Origin: Selaginella moellendorffii
Taxonomy: Eukaryota > Streptophyta > Lycopodiopsida > Selaginellales > Selaginellaceae
DNA length: 60,000 bases
Assembly (NCBI RefSeq): GCF_000143415.4
Contig: NW_003314274.1
Location: forward strand, 2,389,663-2,449,662
Direction of reading: 5' to 3'
Shown here: one piece after another, positions 42,736 through 55,789 of the stretch
How positions within the stretch are numbered: the stretch's first letter is position 1
How the letters are laid out: the number at the start of each line of letters is the position of its first letter
Position numbers and translations under genes: made by a program
Notes under the pieces: generated by a model
Told to the model about the DNA's origin: nothing
What the model saw: only the letters and a program-made list of their open reading frames with translations
Databases searched by the model: none

Positions 42736-44622
42736 ATGGTGGCCGAATTGCTGCTGGCGCGGCAGCGATGGCCGTGGTGGCTGCCGCTGGCGGTGGCGCT
42801 GCTGGCGTTGGGATTCACATTGGGGCAGGGGCAGCAGGTTGGAGTGAACTGGGGCACGCAGCTCTCGCATCCTCTCCCCGGCGATACCGTCGTGCAGATG
42901 CTCCGGAGCAACAATGTCACGCGCGTCAAGCTCTTTGATGCGGATCCCAACGCATTGCGCGCCCTCACCAAGGATTCCAGCTTCGAGGTCATGGTGGGAA
43001 TTCCCAACGAGATGCTCCAGCGCCTGGCGCAGAGCTCCCAGGCCGCGGATCTGTGGGTGTCGCAGAACGTGTCGCGCTACGTATCGGGGCGACGGCGAGC
43101 AAACATCAGGTATCTTGATGGACCTCTCCTCTTTCTTGGTGTTCTTGTTCTTGATTCTTGGTCCCCGGTCGATATTCTTGGTCTCTAGCATCGATTTCCT
43201 CGCGGTAATTTGGGACTGTATCGATATTTCTCCCATTCCTTGGGATTCTTGCGGGCATCGATATTCTTGGCGGATTCGTCGATATTCTCTCGACAGATCG
43301 ATTCCTGGCAAGTTCTTCGGTCTCGATATTTCTGGATGATCTTGCCTGTGGTTCGACATAGCTTGTCTTGGAGAGCATTGGAGCATTGATGAGTCGCCTG
43401 GATCGACGCTAGAGTTTTCCTGTTCTTCCTGTTCTTGTTCTTGTTCTTGGCTGGGTCTAGTTTTTTCTAATTGCTGACGACGATATGGATCGATGACAAT
43501 GGCAGATACGTGGCAGTGGGCAACGAGCCCTTCCTCACCGCCTACAATCGAAGCTTCGAGGGCGTGACGCTCCCGGCGCTTCAAAACATCCAGGGCGCGC
43601 TGGCGCGAGCGGGGCTCGACTCCCAGATCAAGGCCACGGTCCCACTCAACGCCGACGTGCTGGCCAACTCGCGGCCCCCATTCCCCTCGGGCGGGATCTT
43701 CCGGCCCGAGAGCCAGGCCCTGGTGGTGAGCATCGTCCAGTTTCTGAGCCAGACGGGCGCGCCCTTCGTCATCAACATCTACCCCTTCATCAGCCTCCAC
43801 GGGGACCCAAACTTCCCGATCAACTTCGCCTTCTTCGAGGGCGCCGCCAACTCGATCGTGGACGGCTCCAACACCTACACGAACGTCTTCGATGCGAGCT
43901 ATGACCTCCTCGTCGCCGCGCTCAACGCCGCGGGCTACGCCAACATGGCCATCATCGTTGGCGAGGTCGGGTGGCCGACCGACGGCGACCCCAACGCCAA
44001 CGTCGAGAACGCGCGGCGGTTCAACCAGGGGCTGCTCCAGCACGTCCTCTCCAACCGCGGCACGCCGCTGCGCCCCGGATCGCCCATCCACTTCTACCTC
44101 TTCGGCCTCATCGACGAGGACCAGAAGAGCATCGCGCCGGGCAACTTCGAGCGGCACTGGGGGGTGTTCACGTACGATGGGCAGGCAAAGTATTTCCTGG
44201 ATATGAGCGGGCGGGGGGTCGCCAACGCGAGGCTGGTGAACGCGCAGGGGGTGCAGTACTTGCCGCGGCGGTGGTGCGTTCTTCGGCCCGGGGTGGCGGT
44301 GTCCGCCAACAGCATCTCGTTTGCGTGCGCGAACGCCGACTGCACGGCCCTCTCGTATGGTGGCTCGTGCAACTTCCTCACCGCGCAGGAGAACGCCTCG
44401 TACGCGTACAACAACTACTACCAGAAGACCAACCAGCTGCCGACGAGCTGCGATTTCCAGGGGCAGGCCGTGGTCACCACCACTGACCCCAGCATTCAAC
44501 CGTGTAGATTCATTAGGCAGATTATTCCGCCCGACGACTCGGCCGCCACCATCGCCACCACCGCGAGAATCTCTTTGCTGCCGCTACTACTGCTACTGCT
44601 GCTCGCGATCTTGGCTGTCTAG
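42736..44622 (+). CDS. GPI-anchored beta-1,3-glucanase (GH17 with X8/CBM43)
   Basis: Two exons, 42736-43109 and 43506-44622, split within an Arg codon; 496 aa. A signal peptide (about residues 1-32, with W-W-L-P-L-A-V-A-L-L-A-L) directs secretion. GH17 catalytic domain begins V-G-V-N-W-G-T; the acid/base is E132 in A-V-G-N-E-P and the nucleophile E278 in V-G-E-V-G-W-P-T. An X8 (CBM43) domain follows at about 380-460 (W-C-V-L-R, several Cys), then P-P-D-D-S-A and a hydrophobic C-terminal tail (about 479-496), the usual GPI attachment signal. It hydrolyses or remodels callose-type glucan in the wall, as in plasmodesmal or pollen members. The 396-nt intron is long for this window. Confidence 0.93.
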
Positions 44623-44664
44623 AAAGCGATGTCTAGGAGAGAGGTGTTAACTTATCTGTCTCTT

Positions 44665-44666
<2 letters not shown>

Positions 44667-44711
<45 letters not shown>
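44667..44711 (+). repeat. (CT)n microsatellite
   Basis: About 45 bp of TC dinucleotides in the probable 3' UTR of the glucanase gene. Confidence 0.9.
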
Positions 44712-44717
<6 letters not shown>

Positions 44718-44855
44718 TCGTGCCTGGCTGGATCGATACAACGAATTAGGTACACGAGAACGCGAGGACGAGAGAACGATAGAGAAAAAAAGAAGCGTTT
44801 GGTTTGGTTTTCTATATGTAACAACTTAAAAAAACTTAGCTCGCTTCACGTACGA

Positions 44856-47488
44856 TCACGTTGTCTTCGTTTTGTTCTCCTCAGTCGTTGAGGCGTCGTC
44901 GTCGTCATCGTCACTACTGCTGCTGCTGCTATTGGCACCGGATTTGCTCGTCTCTTGCCTGGAGTTATGATGTCTCTGGCGTAAGTCCTCATTATGGTGC
45001 TGCTGCTCTGGAATCGAAGTCGCAGGAGCATCTCCATCGATTGCTTCTGCTGCATCAGGAGTAGTAGTAGTAGTAGCGGTCACGTCACTCGCGTCCTCTC
45101 CACCGAAACCAAACTCGTTGATTCGCTTGCGGTCCACGGGATATATCCAACGTTGATACAGATAAATCAAGAAAATGATGTCTGCGCAAGCAGCAGCAGA
45201 TTGTGAGTCCTCTGCCTGACTTTGTGAGTGACACGAGGGGGACGGACCGGGACTCGGGAAGAGGTAAAATGGAAAGAAAAGAAGAAAAGTATGTGGTGAG
45301 AGAACGTACCGTCACGGAAGACTGACAACCGATGCAGTATAGGCATCTTGATCACGAAAGCGAACAAATCATCGATAATTGTGTTGAGGAACTTGTAAGT
45401 CATTTGGCGCCAGGGGAGGTGCGCCACGGACTTGAGCTTGTAGTTGATGAAGAGCTGGGGGCACATCATGATGAAACCTTTTCACACAACACACACACAT
45501 GATCTTACAGACAAGGAAAAGCGGTGACAGTGGACTCACCAAAAGTGTAGACACAGCTCGTAAGCGATGACAGGATCCATGAGTACCAGCTCTTGTGACG
45601 GTCATAAATAAGGGAATATATCGCGAAGCCCAACACAACCGGATAGAGGACGTAAGATAGGTAGCGCATCGCCAGGTCGTCATATTCCTTCGTCTTGTTC
45701 TTGGCATACGAGTCTCGGTCTCTGAATCGCAGGAGCGGGAACCGTCCACTCCGGTCCACCTGGGTTTTGCATATTCACTGGATTACTCACGAGCAAACAG
45801 GAGAAAGAATTCATACCTCGATATGCATCGCTTTACCAATCTTCCAGAATTCAATGCAGCAGCCAACGCCTGAGCTGAGAATGATCATCCACGATGTCTC
45901 GTTGTCCAACAAGTAGAGGAAAACGACAAGCTGACAGAAAAAGTTGACAACAACTGATCGAGCTGACAAGCCCTCCATCGACTTGTTTTTGTTCCAAAAC
46001 TGGATATCTACAACGTAGTCATGAGTTAAGAAACAGTGCCGCAAAGACAATAAACTTACCATTCTTGAAAGCGAGGAAATCGAAAACAGTGTGAAGAAGC
46101 GAGACAGTCATCGTGATTGCCAACAAAATGGGGTTGCCCTCTAGGAAAACTCTCTGCACGGTTTCAAAGTCAAACACTGGAATTTAGTGTAAAGTAGACC
46201 ATAGTACCTTGAGTTCGTCGGCTTCACCTTCGAGCATGCTTCCATATGAGCGATGTATCTGAAAGGACTGGTCAATCTGTAAGTAAAGCTGCCACCGAGT
46301 GAGACTGATCGGAGAAAGATCCAGATTCAGTGTCAATTCTGTCGTCGTCTCATTGATGCGTATCAGCTTGTCGCGCAGTAGCCAAAACTCGTTGAAGAAA
46401 ACGGTAGGATAATAGTTTCCTGATGTCTCTTCAAAGTTTAAGTCTGCAAAAATGTCAAGGATAACCAAGGATGCGCAATAACAGGCCAAGGAAGGATACA
46501 CTCTGCTACGGTAGGTGGAAGAGCATTCCTAGAGTACCTGCAATCGACCCAACCATCAGCCAGACGTATTGAAATGAAAGAATCACTAGCTTTACATACT
46601 TTGTAAAGTCGTCCACCAGATTCATAGTCACATTCGGTTTCCAGAAAGAGACCCACTCGGTGATTCCTTCGTCTTCTACGACTTCTGGGAGCACCTAAGA
46701 TTGAAACATAACGTTTCATGAGCTCGGAACTCAAAGAGAAGCCCAATGCACAAACCTCCGGCGCTTCATCTTTGGCCTCCAACAGACTTTTCCTTTTGTC
46801 TGTCTTTGGTTTTGGAAGATAGCTGATCAAAGCTATGAAATAGAAGGTTAGAAGGAAAGAATGGTATCTAGCATCACTAAACTTACAAACTGTTCTGCTA
46901 AACGATGAGAAATGGTCGTAGTCTGGGTCACTGGGGTTCGGTGAGAAGCCGGATCGTGTAAAGAATACATGCCCATAAACGGTGCCATTATGCTTCATCA
47001 CAGCCTAGAAAACAAAAAAAAAAAAAAACTTAGCAGCGGAGATCATGGCTCGGTAAGTACCTCGGAGGGAGAATAAGTAAGGACATGGTGGCGAGAGCTA
47101 TCGGGCGTCCACGCAGCATATGGTACGTTGGTTTCGTGCCACACGAGCGCTTGTTCGTTGCCAAAATCTGCGAACTTATGATCCTCTGATAGATAGAACC
47201 ACATATCCTTAAAAAAACAAAGGATCAGTCGACAGACAGTGAAGTTCGATTGGAATTCAGTGAAAATCTTACCAGTTTCTCGCCCTTGGAGAAGAGATTG
47301 ATCGACGACGTCGCAGGATCAGCTGGTTGCTTCTTGAATCCAAACATCTGAGATGCCAGGTACCAGAACAAGGCCATTCGGATCATCCCCATCAGGATCT
47401 GGCCAACGCCTTGCTGCTGCGGCTGCTGCTGCTGTGCATTCCGCTGCGCGGGAGCTGGCGCCGCGACGATGGGCGCTGGATTCGCCAT
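44856..47488 (-). CDS. CLPTM1: CLPTM1-family multi-pass membrane protein
   Basis: About ten exons. ATG at 47488; Ala/Gln-rich N-terminus then a membrane-like segment M-A-L-F-W-Y-L-A-S-Q-M-F. Lumenal-type region with W-Y-L-S-E-D-H, H-N-G-T-V-Y-G-H-V-F, N-V-T-M-N-L-V-D-D-F and Y-Y-P-T-V-F-F-N-E-F-W. Later membrane segments: L-A-I-T-M-T-V-S-L-L-H, S-W-M-I-I-L-S-S-G-V-G, Y-V-L-Y-P-V-V-L-G-F-A-I-Y-S-L-I-Y, and a last one in D-I-I-F-L-I-Y-L-Y-Q-R-W-I-Y-P-V-D. Also Y-D-D-L-A-M-R-Y-L. This is the CLPTM1 pattern (cleft lip and palate transmembrane 1; yeast and human members sit in ER/Golgi membranes). The acidic Ser/Asp-rich tail ends at TGA 44856. Starts only 79 bp from the PI4K alpha gene. Confidence 0.9.
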
Positions 47489-47567
47489 TGGAACCGAAGC
47501 GACTAAGAGGAAGGACTAGGGCTTTTGGAAGCCCTTTTTTAGGGTAGTGGGATTTTGGCCTTGAGCA
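47489..47567. promoter_or_regulatory. 79-bp divergent promoter of CLPTM1 and PI4K alpha
   Basis: The two start codons (47488 minus, 47568 plus) are 79 bp apart. The interval holds a tttttagggtag tract, close to a telo-box. Leaders must be short or transcripts overlap at their 5' ends. Confidence 0.55.
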
Positions 47568-50500
47568 ATGGGAGTAGGGCTGGAGGCCGTGCGCCGGCTG
47601 AGCGATGTCCTCGCTCGGCAGAAGGCGGGCATGGAGGATCGCCTGGATTTGCTGATCGATCAGAAGCGTGGCCTCCATGGCATTGTCGCTGCTTCGCGAT
47701 ATCTGGCCGCCAGAACCAGCGTCACTGGCAGCGATAAGCAGCGGGATCTACTGCTCTACGTCGCGGGATTCATCGATCAGCTCCCGGCCATGGCAATGCA
47801 GGCGATTGGGAGCTCCGAGGCTGATTTCTTCGCGGAGTTGGCGAGATATCTGGTGAGCATTGTGGAGAAGTGGCCGGTTGCTTGCTCCACCCTCAGCAAA
47901 TCTTTAGCGATCGTGCTGGAAGGCTTCGATCCTTCGCAGGGGGCGACCTCTCCGTGCAGGGCCTTCCTCTGCGCAGTGTCGATGAATTGCTTCCGAGTGG
48001 ACGAAGCTGCCGTGGATCAGATTGGTGATTGCCTGTTGCGAAAGTGGATCATTTCCAGTGACGAAGATAGTTCCTCTCCTCGGGGGAACGAGTCCATTGA
48101 CGATTTGGAGAGGTATAAGATCGGGCTAAGGTTATTTATAAACATCATGGGGAAGTCCAAGGACGCTCAGGTTTTAAAGCTCCGGTCAGCATCAGTTAGG
48201 CAGCTCAAGACATTGATTCCACTGCTCAAGGTAGCGATCGCGACACTTTCCTCGTGGATGCTTGATACTAGAACTGATGTTTTCCTTTTCTTCGCTCCAG
48301 ATCCGAAAGCGAGAGTTAAATGGTGGCGAAGTTCCTTTGAAACAGACAATATGCTTGAAGATGGAGGTGGCTCAAGTGGCAGCAATCTTGCAAACCAAGT
48401 CGCTGTTAAGTTCTCGGAATTCCTCGGACGGGCTTGTGTGGGAGACCGTCACATTGCTTATGGATGTGGCCGATTCGTGCGTTACGTCTCCCTGGCGGAG
48501 GATCCAGGCTTGTGAGGTGCTGTTCGAGAGCCTTTTATCCAGCGTCGCCGAGATTGTTAGTGCTCATGGGAACCGAACAATTTTACATCGTTTGAGGCTT
48601 TTGATCTTGTGCACTTGCGCTTACGTAAGTACATTGCTCTTGTTGTTTCTTCTCGCTCACATTTTGTATCACAGGCTGATACATGGGGAACAAATCAAGG
48701 AGCTCTGTTCAAGAGCGTTGTCAGGTCAACCTGTTCTATCATTCAAGCGGGATGGAACGAGGACAGGTCTGCAGTCGAGTCTTTTCTTTTGTCGTTGGCT
48801 GCACATGTTCGACAACATTCTGAACAGGTTAATCGTTAAGAAGAAAGAATTCTCGTTTCTCTAACTGGTAACATGATCAGGAAGACAAAGAAAAGCCTAC
48901 AGTAGCTGTTATGCAGCTGAACGTGATTCCTCTTCTTGCTGAAATTGCAGCGATGCTCAATAAATCAGAGGCGGTGGATATGTTGATGCCGATGTTCATA
49001 GAGTGTTTAGAAGAGGGAGAGGCTTCAGCGCCATCCTTGTTACGTCTTCGGGTAATGTTTTAATCTGTCTTTGTGAAGATACTAATCGATCATGCAGCTG
49101 CTAGACGCAGTGGCTCGTATGGCTGGCTTGGGCTTTGAGAAGTCGTACAGAGAAGCCATAGCCTTACTTACGAAGAGTTATAAGGACAAGCTTTCAACTG
49201 TGGGATCTACACATAGCAGGACGTTAGCTCCTGAAGCTACAACTGAACGTGTTGAGGTAATAAAAAACTATCTTGTAGGTGAAGTGTAATTTTTCTGTCT
49301 TAATAAGTGCTCCGCAGACACTCCCTCTTGCGTTTTACGTAATTGCAGGCGGTCTGAAGGATCACGTTTTGCGAAATGACTACCGGCAACGCCTGCTCAT
49401 ATTGTGCTCGGAAGTGGGGCTTGTTGCTGAAGCTAAGAGCGGAAGGTAGGTACTTAGTCCTGCGCATATTTGTGGGTGTTAATGGTTTAAAAAATTTCTT
49501 TTGCAGAAGCGGTGCTGATTTGCTTGGACCTCTGCTTCCCGCTGTAGCAGAAATATGCTCCGATTTTCAACCTTCTCGAGCAGTTGAGCCTTCTCTTCTG
49601 AAGCTGTTCCGCAACTTGTGGTTTTATATCGTGCTATTTGGCTTAGCACCTCCAATTCAAAGAGAACAATCGTCCTTAAAATCGTACGCCATAAGCACAA
49701 GTAGTATGGGCAGCATGAGTGCGATGGCGTTACAAGCAGTGGCAGGACCTTATCTTTGGAATGCGCAGTGGTCAGCAGCTGTACAACGCTTAACCGAAGC
49801 TACACCACCGCTGGTAGGAAGAGTTTCGTTATGCTGCAAATTTGTGATCTTTTCTTTGTTTGTGCAGCTGGTCAGCTCAGTAAAATGGATGGAAGATGAG
49901 CTGGAGCTGAATGCACTTCATAATCCCGGTAGCCGGCGAGGTAGTGGCAACGAAAAAGCCGTTACAGCACAAAGAGCGGCTCTAGCGGCCTCGCTGGGCG
50001 GTCGTGTGGAGATCTCTTCATTGAGCACGATTTCAGGTATTTGTTACGCCTTCTGTAATTTTGCTAACGGGTTTCTGAGCAGGCGTCAAGGCTACATATT
50101 TGCTCGCTGTCTCCTTTCTTGAAGTCTTGCGATTTAGTTGTAATGGTGGCATATTGAGAACTCAAAATCCGGAGACTCGGAGCTCGTTAATATGCACCTT
50201 CATGTACCTTGAGACACCTCAATTAACTCCTGATGTTTATCAGTGTCTTTCTGCAATGGTTCACCGAGCTTTTGATGCAGCTATCACATGGCTGGTAAGT
50301 ACGCTGGTCGCTATTGTTTTCTGCTGACATTCGAGTGTTCCAGTGTGACAAAGCTACCGCCAGCGAAGACGAGAAAGATTCAGTGCTAATGGCTCATGCG
50401 ACATTTTTAATTCAACAGCTGACTCATCGCAACGAGAACATTAGAGAAATGGCAGATAGCTTGTTGAGCCAACTAAGAAATCGATTTCCACAAGTGAGTA

Positions 50501-53500
50501 TACTGTCTTATTAGTTCAAGCTAAAACGACTAGTATTTTTCAGGTTCTTTGGAATCCTCGTTGTGTGGATCTGCTACTAAATTTGCTTGGCGGTATATCA
50601 TCTTCTGCTCTAGCATCTGATCCAGGTGCCATGGTCGCTTGTCGAATGCTTGTGCAACAGAGAGTTCGAGAATGGATAACTTACTCGCTGCTCCTCGCTC
50701 CTGCCACGACGCAGGGGCTGTTAGAGGTATGGTAATCCTGATGTTAAACGTTACTGAAAATTTCCTTTATTTTTGCAAGGAACAATTTCGGAAACTGAAG
50801 AAAACTGCACATACGAGTGAACTTATCATATTATTTTCTGATCTACATCTCGACGTGACAAAAATGGATATGAGTGGACAAGCTGCAATTATCCCTGCTG
50901 TTACGGCTGCGGCAGCAGCGGCCGCAGGCGCAAATTCAACAACTGTGGAGGTCCTTTCCACCGGTGTGATTAGCGCGAACGTGAAGTCAAATTACGTGGG
51001 CGAAATTGTGGGCATGAAGAAGCTATATGCTGGGATCAACATCAACCAACTGCAAGATACCAAGGCCTTGACAGCGGTCTGGCTAAGCAGCAAAGTGGAT
51101 GGGAAATCTTCTCCGGAAGAGGAAGACGCGTCCCTTTCAGCTTTGCTCTTCTCCAGGTTTCTGTTGTGTCTACAGCAGTTCGTTACTGCGGCTGAACGCG
51201 GTGAAAGTGTCGATGCTGCAGAATATCACGAAGCTTGCCTCCGTGCCACGGCCCTTCTGCTCTCAGACATGGTAATGCACTTGTTTCATTGTACCAATTG
51301 TTACTGACTTTCTTCTTTCCTGCAAGGCCTTATGCAGAATGACGACATCTGAGAGCTTCGTGCAACTTTTGCGTCTGTTATGCTGGTGTCCCGCATACAT
51401 TTTCACTCCCGCTGCTATGGAAACTGGCATTTTTGTATGGTCCTGGCTCCTTTCTGCAGCGCCACAGTTAAGATGTTCATTACTTTCGGAGTTAGTTGAC
51501 GCTTGGCTGTGGACTGTAGACACTAGTCATGGTTTATTTGGTGCAGAAAATTGTGGTCCTGCAGCCAAACTACGACCTCACCTCACACCGGGTGAGCCCG
51601 TAACAGTGAAGGATTCGATTGAAGGGATATTAGCTCATCGCCTGTGGCTAGGATTTCTTCTGGACCGTTTTGAGGTGAAAAACGCGTTTCAACTTTGGTA
51701 TTTCTGCTCATGCAATAATTGTTAGTAGGTTGTCAAGCATAATAGCAGAAAGGAGCTGCTTTTAATTGGGAGATTACTTCAGGGGTCTGTGAAGAAACCT
51801 CGTTTTACGTCCCATCCTGCGGCAACTGGGACTTTTTTTACACTTATGCTGCTAGGATTCAAATTTTGCGCGTGGCAGCTACAAAACTTGCAGTCTATCG
51901 AAACTGCAGGAATATTTCTCCTGGAAGACCGCATCTACAGGTAAGTTCAAATTCTCGTGTACACGAACTAACTTCTTAGTTTTGTAGATCTGCTTTGAGC
52001 TGGTTTGCCGCTGAACCAGGCTGGTATGACTGGAAAACCGAGGGTGATGCTCAAAGTGAAGCACAGGCCGTGTCAACATTTGTGTATTATCTAACGTCGT
52101 ATCAGCATGAGCCATCAGAAAATTTAAAATCTGGGACACAGGAAAATGGTTATATATCAAATTTTAGGAATGTACAGGTATCTTTATCTAGATTGCCATT
52201 TTTCATTCATGTGTAATACTGCGTTCTAATAGCTTGACGGGAAACATGGTCAGACGGGGAAGGAGAGAGTAAAGCAGCTGCTGTTGATGTTATCTCAACA
52301 CGAAGCTGATAGGCTTGAGACGTGGGCGTTCCCTTTAAAGTAAGCTCTACACACTCTGTTAATTCATATTCAAACTTGTATGGCTGCAGGGATTTTGTCC
52401 CCAGGCTCCGCGTCCATGCAGATAGGTTACTAGAGTTCGCAAAAACTGCGTGGCTGATAGATCCTCGCATTGCTTTATCGTTGGTCGCGAGGTTTCCAGC
52501 TTTCAACAATTTGAGATCGGAAGTGGCTGTCATGGTGCAGGTTCGTTATCGAAAATATAAAATTCTTAAATCTTTGTGACGGTTTCTGTTCAGGAACACC
52601 TTACTGAACTACGGGAAATTCCGGAAGCTCTACCATACTTTGTGACTCCCAAGGCTGTAGATGAAAATTCACCTTCTTTGCAACAACTTCCTCACTGGGC
52701 TCTGTGCTCGATAACTCGCGCCTTGGAGTTCTTGACTCCTCCTTACAAGGGCCATCACAGAGTAATGGCCTACGTGCTTCGTGTAATGGAGTCCTATCCA
52801 CCTGAACGAGTTACCTTTTTCATGCCACAACTTGTTCAAGCGCTTCGCTACGATGATGGGGTAAGGAATAGTTTCTGTGAGCATAAAACGTATATATGCG
52901 GCATACCTTTTAGGGACTTGTCGAAGGGTATCTTATGGTTGCTGCTAAGCGAAGCAACCTTTTTGCACATATTCTGATATGGGAGCTTCAGGTAGGCTTC
53001 CATACTGCTTAGTAATTTATCCTTATTCTTGTAAATGGTAGGGTGAGGAGGTTCCAACTGAAGAATTAAACAAGGATGCCAAAGATTCATTGGGACCCAA
53101 GGTTGGAGTATTTATGAAGAATGTAAAGTTCTAATGTGGAATACTCGCAGGGTGTACCACTGTCCGAAATAGTACCACGAGTTAAACAACGAATCATCGA
53201 CAGTTTTACAGCTGAGACGTACGACATTTTCATCCGGGAATTTAGATTTTTTGACCAAGTGACCTCGATCTCGGGGTTCCTGTATCCCTTACCGAAGGAA
53301 GAACGTCGAGGTGCAATCCGACAGTAAGTTTCCATCATGTTTTAGTCGCTGTAGCTCACTATCATTTCAGGCAATTAGAAAAGATTGAAGTGACGGGAGA
53401 CGATTTGTACTTGCCAACCGCTCCGAACAAGCTTGTCCGAAGCATACAATTGGACAGTGGAATCCCTTTGCAATCAGCTGCCAAAGTTCCGATCATGATC

Positions 53501-54577
53501 ACATTTAATGTCGTGGATAAGGAGGGAGATTCCAAAGATATCATACAACAAGCCTGCATTTTCAAGGTTTTGTGATTTTCTAAAGACCTTTTAGTCCGAC
53601 TCGGTTGATGCAGGTTGGAGATGATTGCCGTCAAGATGTCCTAGCTCTTCAAGTCATTGCTCTGCTCAGGGATATCTTCCAAGCTGTGGGACTAGACCTC
53701 TATGTTTTTCCTTATGGTGTTCTACCGACTGGCTATGGCAGAGGAATAATTGAGGTGACAAACTTATGAGACTTTTAAATCTCACGTTTCTTTTACTTTT
53801 TCCAGGTGGTACCAAATACTCGAAGCCGTAATCAAATGGGAGAGATTAGCGACGGTGGACTGTATGAGCTTTTCCAGCAGGACTATGGGCCAGTGGGTTC
53901 TGTCCGCTTTGAAGCAGCTCGCGACAAGTTTATTGTAAGTAGCGCTGGATACGCAGTTGCCAGCCTTCTGCTACAACCCAAAGACCGGCATAACGGCAAC
54001 CTTCTATTCGACAAGTAAGTTAAAACCCGTTTTTTTCGTTTAAGCTGTTTTACATGGGGTCCGTTTTTCAGTGAAGGCAGACTGGTGCACATAGATTTCG
54101 GATTCATCCTCGAGACATCGCCAGGGGGAAACCTGCGATTCGAGAGCGCGCAGTTCAAGCTGAGCCACGAGATGACCCAGTTGATCGATCCATCCGGCGT
54201 CATGAGAAGCGAGACCTGGAACCGGTTTGTCAGGTTTGTGTTTCTAGTTTCCGTTGAGGTGTCCGCGTCCCCGGCAATTAAAAGACGTGTTCTTATGGTT
54301 TTGTCGGTGCTTGGACAGCTTGTGCGTGAAAGGATACTTGGCAGCGAGGCAGCATATGGATGGCATTGTTAACACAGTGCTGCTGATGATCGACAGCGGA
54401 TTGCCGTGCTTTAGCCGAGGAGATCCCATTGGCAACTTACGCAGGCGCTTTCATCCGGATATGACCGAACGAGAGGCCGCCAACTTTATGATCCGGACGT
54501 GCGCAGATGCGTATAACAAATGGTCGACTGCGGGGTATGATCTGATCCAGTACCTCCAGCAAGGAATCGAAAAGTAG
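47568..54577 (+). CDS. PI4KA: phosphatidylinositol 4-kinase alpha
   Basis: More than twenty exons over 7 kb with short introns, about 1,900 aa in sum. N-terminal and middle exons are helical ([36 protein letters not shown]). The lipid kinase unit is C-terminal: PIK accessory region with I-P-E-A-L-P-Y-F-V; then [25 protein letters not shown], catalytic D-R-H-N-G-N (about 53985), D-F-G-F-I-L-E (about 54095) and R-R-F-H-P-D-M-T near the end. Stop TAG at 54575. The enzyme makes PI4P at the plasma membrane. Q-D-V-L-A-L-Q and G-R-G-I-I-E-V-V are PI4K alpha-specific in my memory. It appears complete. Confidence 0.92.
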
Positions 54578-54711
54578 CCGAGCCAGAAGCCCGTGAATCG
54601 AACGAAGAAAAGAAACAAGATACGTTTTCTTTCTTTTTTTCTGGCTTCTCATCATCAACATCATCATAATCGTGTATAAACAGAGCTCTTCTCGTGAATT
54701 GAGTCAGAACT

Positions 54712-55638
54712 TCAAGAACCTCTGCCGAGCAACCAATCGAGCACTCCGCAGCATCCGGAAGCTCTCTCAGGCAACTGAAGAGAATCGAATGGCACTGTTA
54801 GAACAGGGAAAGAGGGAGCGAGACAAAAAAAAGTTACCTTTTGGGGTGTGGACTCGTGACCGGCCTGTAGCTTTTGGTCGCCATCGCTGGTAGTAGCAGC
54901 AGCAGTGATGGGCTTGGATGTGTCGATGGTAGCCGCCACGGGCTTGTGATCTTCGACAGCAGCAGTGGACTTTTGATCTTCAAAGCTAGCGGCAGTAGCA
55001 GCAGCAGCAGGGTCGTGATCTTCAATGCGAGTATCGCGGTCTTCAGTGGGAATGTTGTGATCTTCAGTGGGAGTAGCAGCGACGGTGTTGTGATCTTTAG
55101 CAGCGGCAGGAGGAGGCTCGAGCTCATCGACTTTTTCCGTATGGCGTTCTTGGTCTGCGAGATGATGGTGGTCGTCCTCTGGTTCTTCGTGAGCGTGGAA
55201 CTTGGTGGGAGTTTGCGGCGGTGGGGTGCCAACATCAAACTCGACGGACTGCCTCACCCATTCCTCCACGTTGCTGTGCTTGCGGTCCTGCTGCTTGCGC
55301 CGCTCCTCATCGTCCCCATGTTGGTGAAGATGGTGCTCCAGATCCAGATTTGGGGGCTCGTGATGCTGGTGGTGGTGCTGGGATCTCGGCGTCGGCGTCG
55401 TGGCCGCGCTGCTGCTCAGATCGTCATCGTCCAGGAGGGACTCGCTACCCGTCTCTGCGAGAAAGAAGAATCACTCAATCAGCAGCCATCGCTTCACACA
55501 ACAGTGAGCTCGCGCTGTGCGTGAGCCCTTTCGCTTACCTGATCCATTGCCATTGTGGTGCTGCCGCTCTTCCTCAGCGCGCTGCTCGCGCTGCTTTCGC
55601 CGCCGCGCTGCTTGCCGCTTCTTAGGGCCTGACGGCAT
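54712..55638 (-). CDS. small plant protein MPSGPKKR... with CCG-type C-terminus, function unknown
   Basis: Three exons (55638-55539, 55454-54838, 54774-54712) join with matching phase to 259 aa. The N-terminus is M-P-S-G-P-K-K-R-Q-A-A-R-R-R-K, highly basic, followed by an acidic/Ser segment and a His-rich stretch (H-H-H-Q-H-H). The middle is low complexity, rich in Asp, His, Ala, Thr (repeats like T-E-D-H, I-E-D-H). It ends L-P-E-R-A-S-G-C-C-G-V-L-D-W-L-L. Seed-plant proteins beginning MPSGAKKRKA and ending in a CCG-L-x-x-x-L motif seem related, but their function is not known to me. No membrane segment. The two conserved ends bracket a disordered centre. Confidence 0.65.
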
Positions 55639-55789
55639 TATCTCTCCCTCCCGCCCTCTCTCTCGCTATCTCTATCGCTCGCTCACTCTCTTCTCTAGCT
55701 AATTATGATAGCGCTCTGTTTTGGACACGCAAAAAGGGGCTCTGCCAAATTGGTGGGGACTCACCACTAATAAACGCGAATTTCTAACC
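55639..55789. promoter_or_regulatory. probable promoter of the MPSGPKKR gene
   Basis: About 150 bp upstream of the ATG at 55638, containing ctctctcgc runs and, at its far edge, ctaaccctaatg (telo-box at about 55785-55794). Confidence 0.35.

Noticed and set aside
42727-44499. 590-codon frame antisense to the GH17 glucanase
   Set aside because: Mirror of a GC-rich coding gene with strong third-position bias; composition is His/Arg/Gly/Val-rich with no domain, and the plus strand has a complete, recognisable enzyme.
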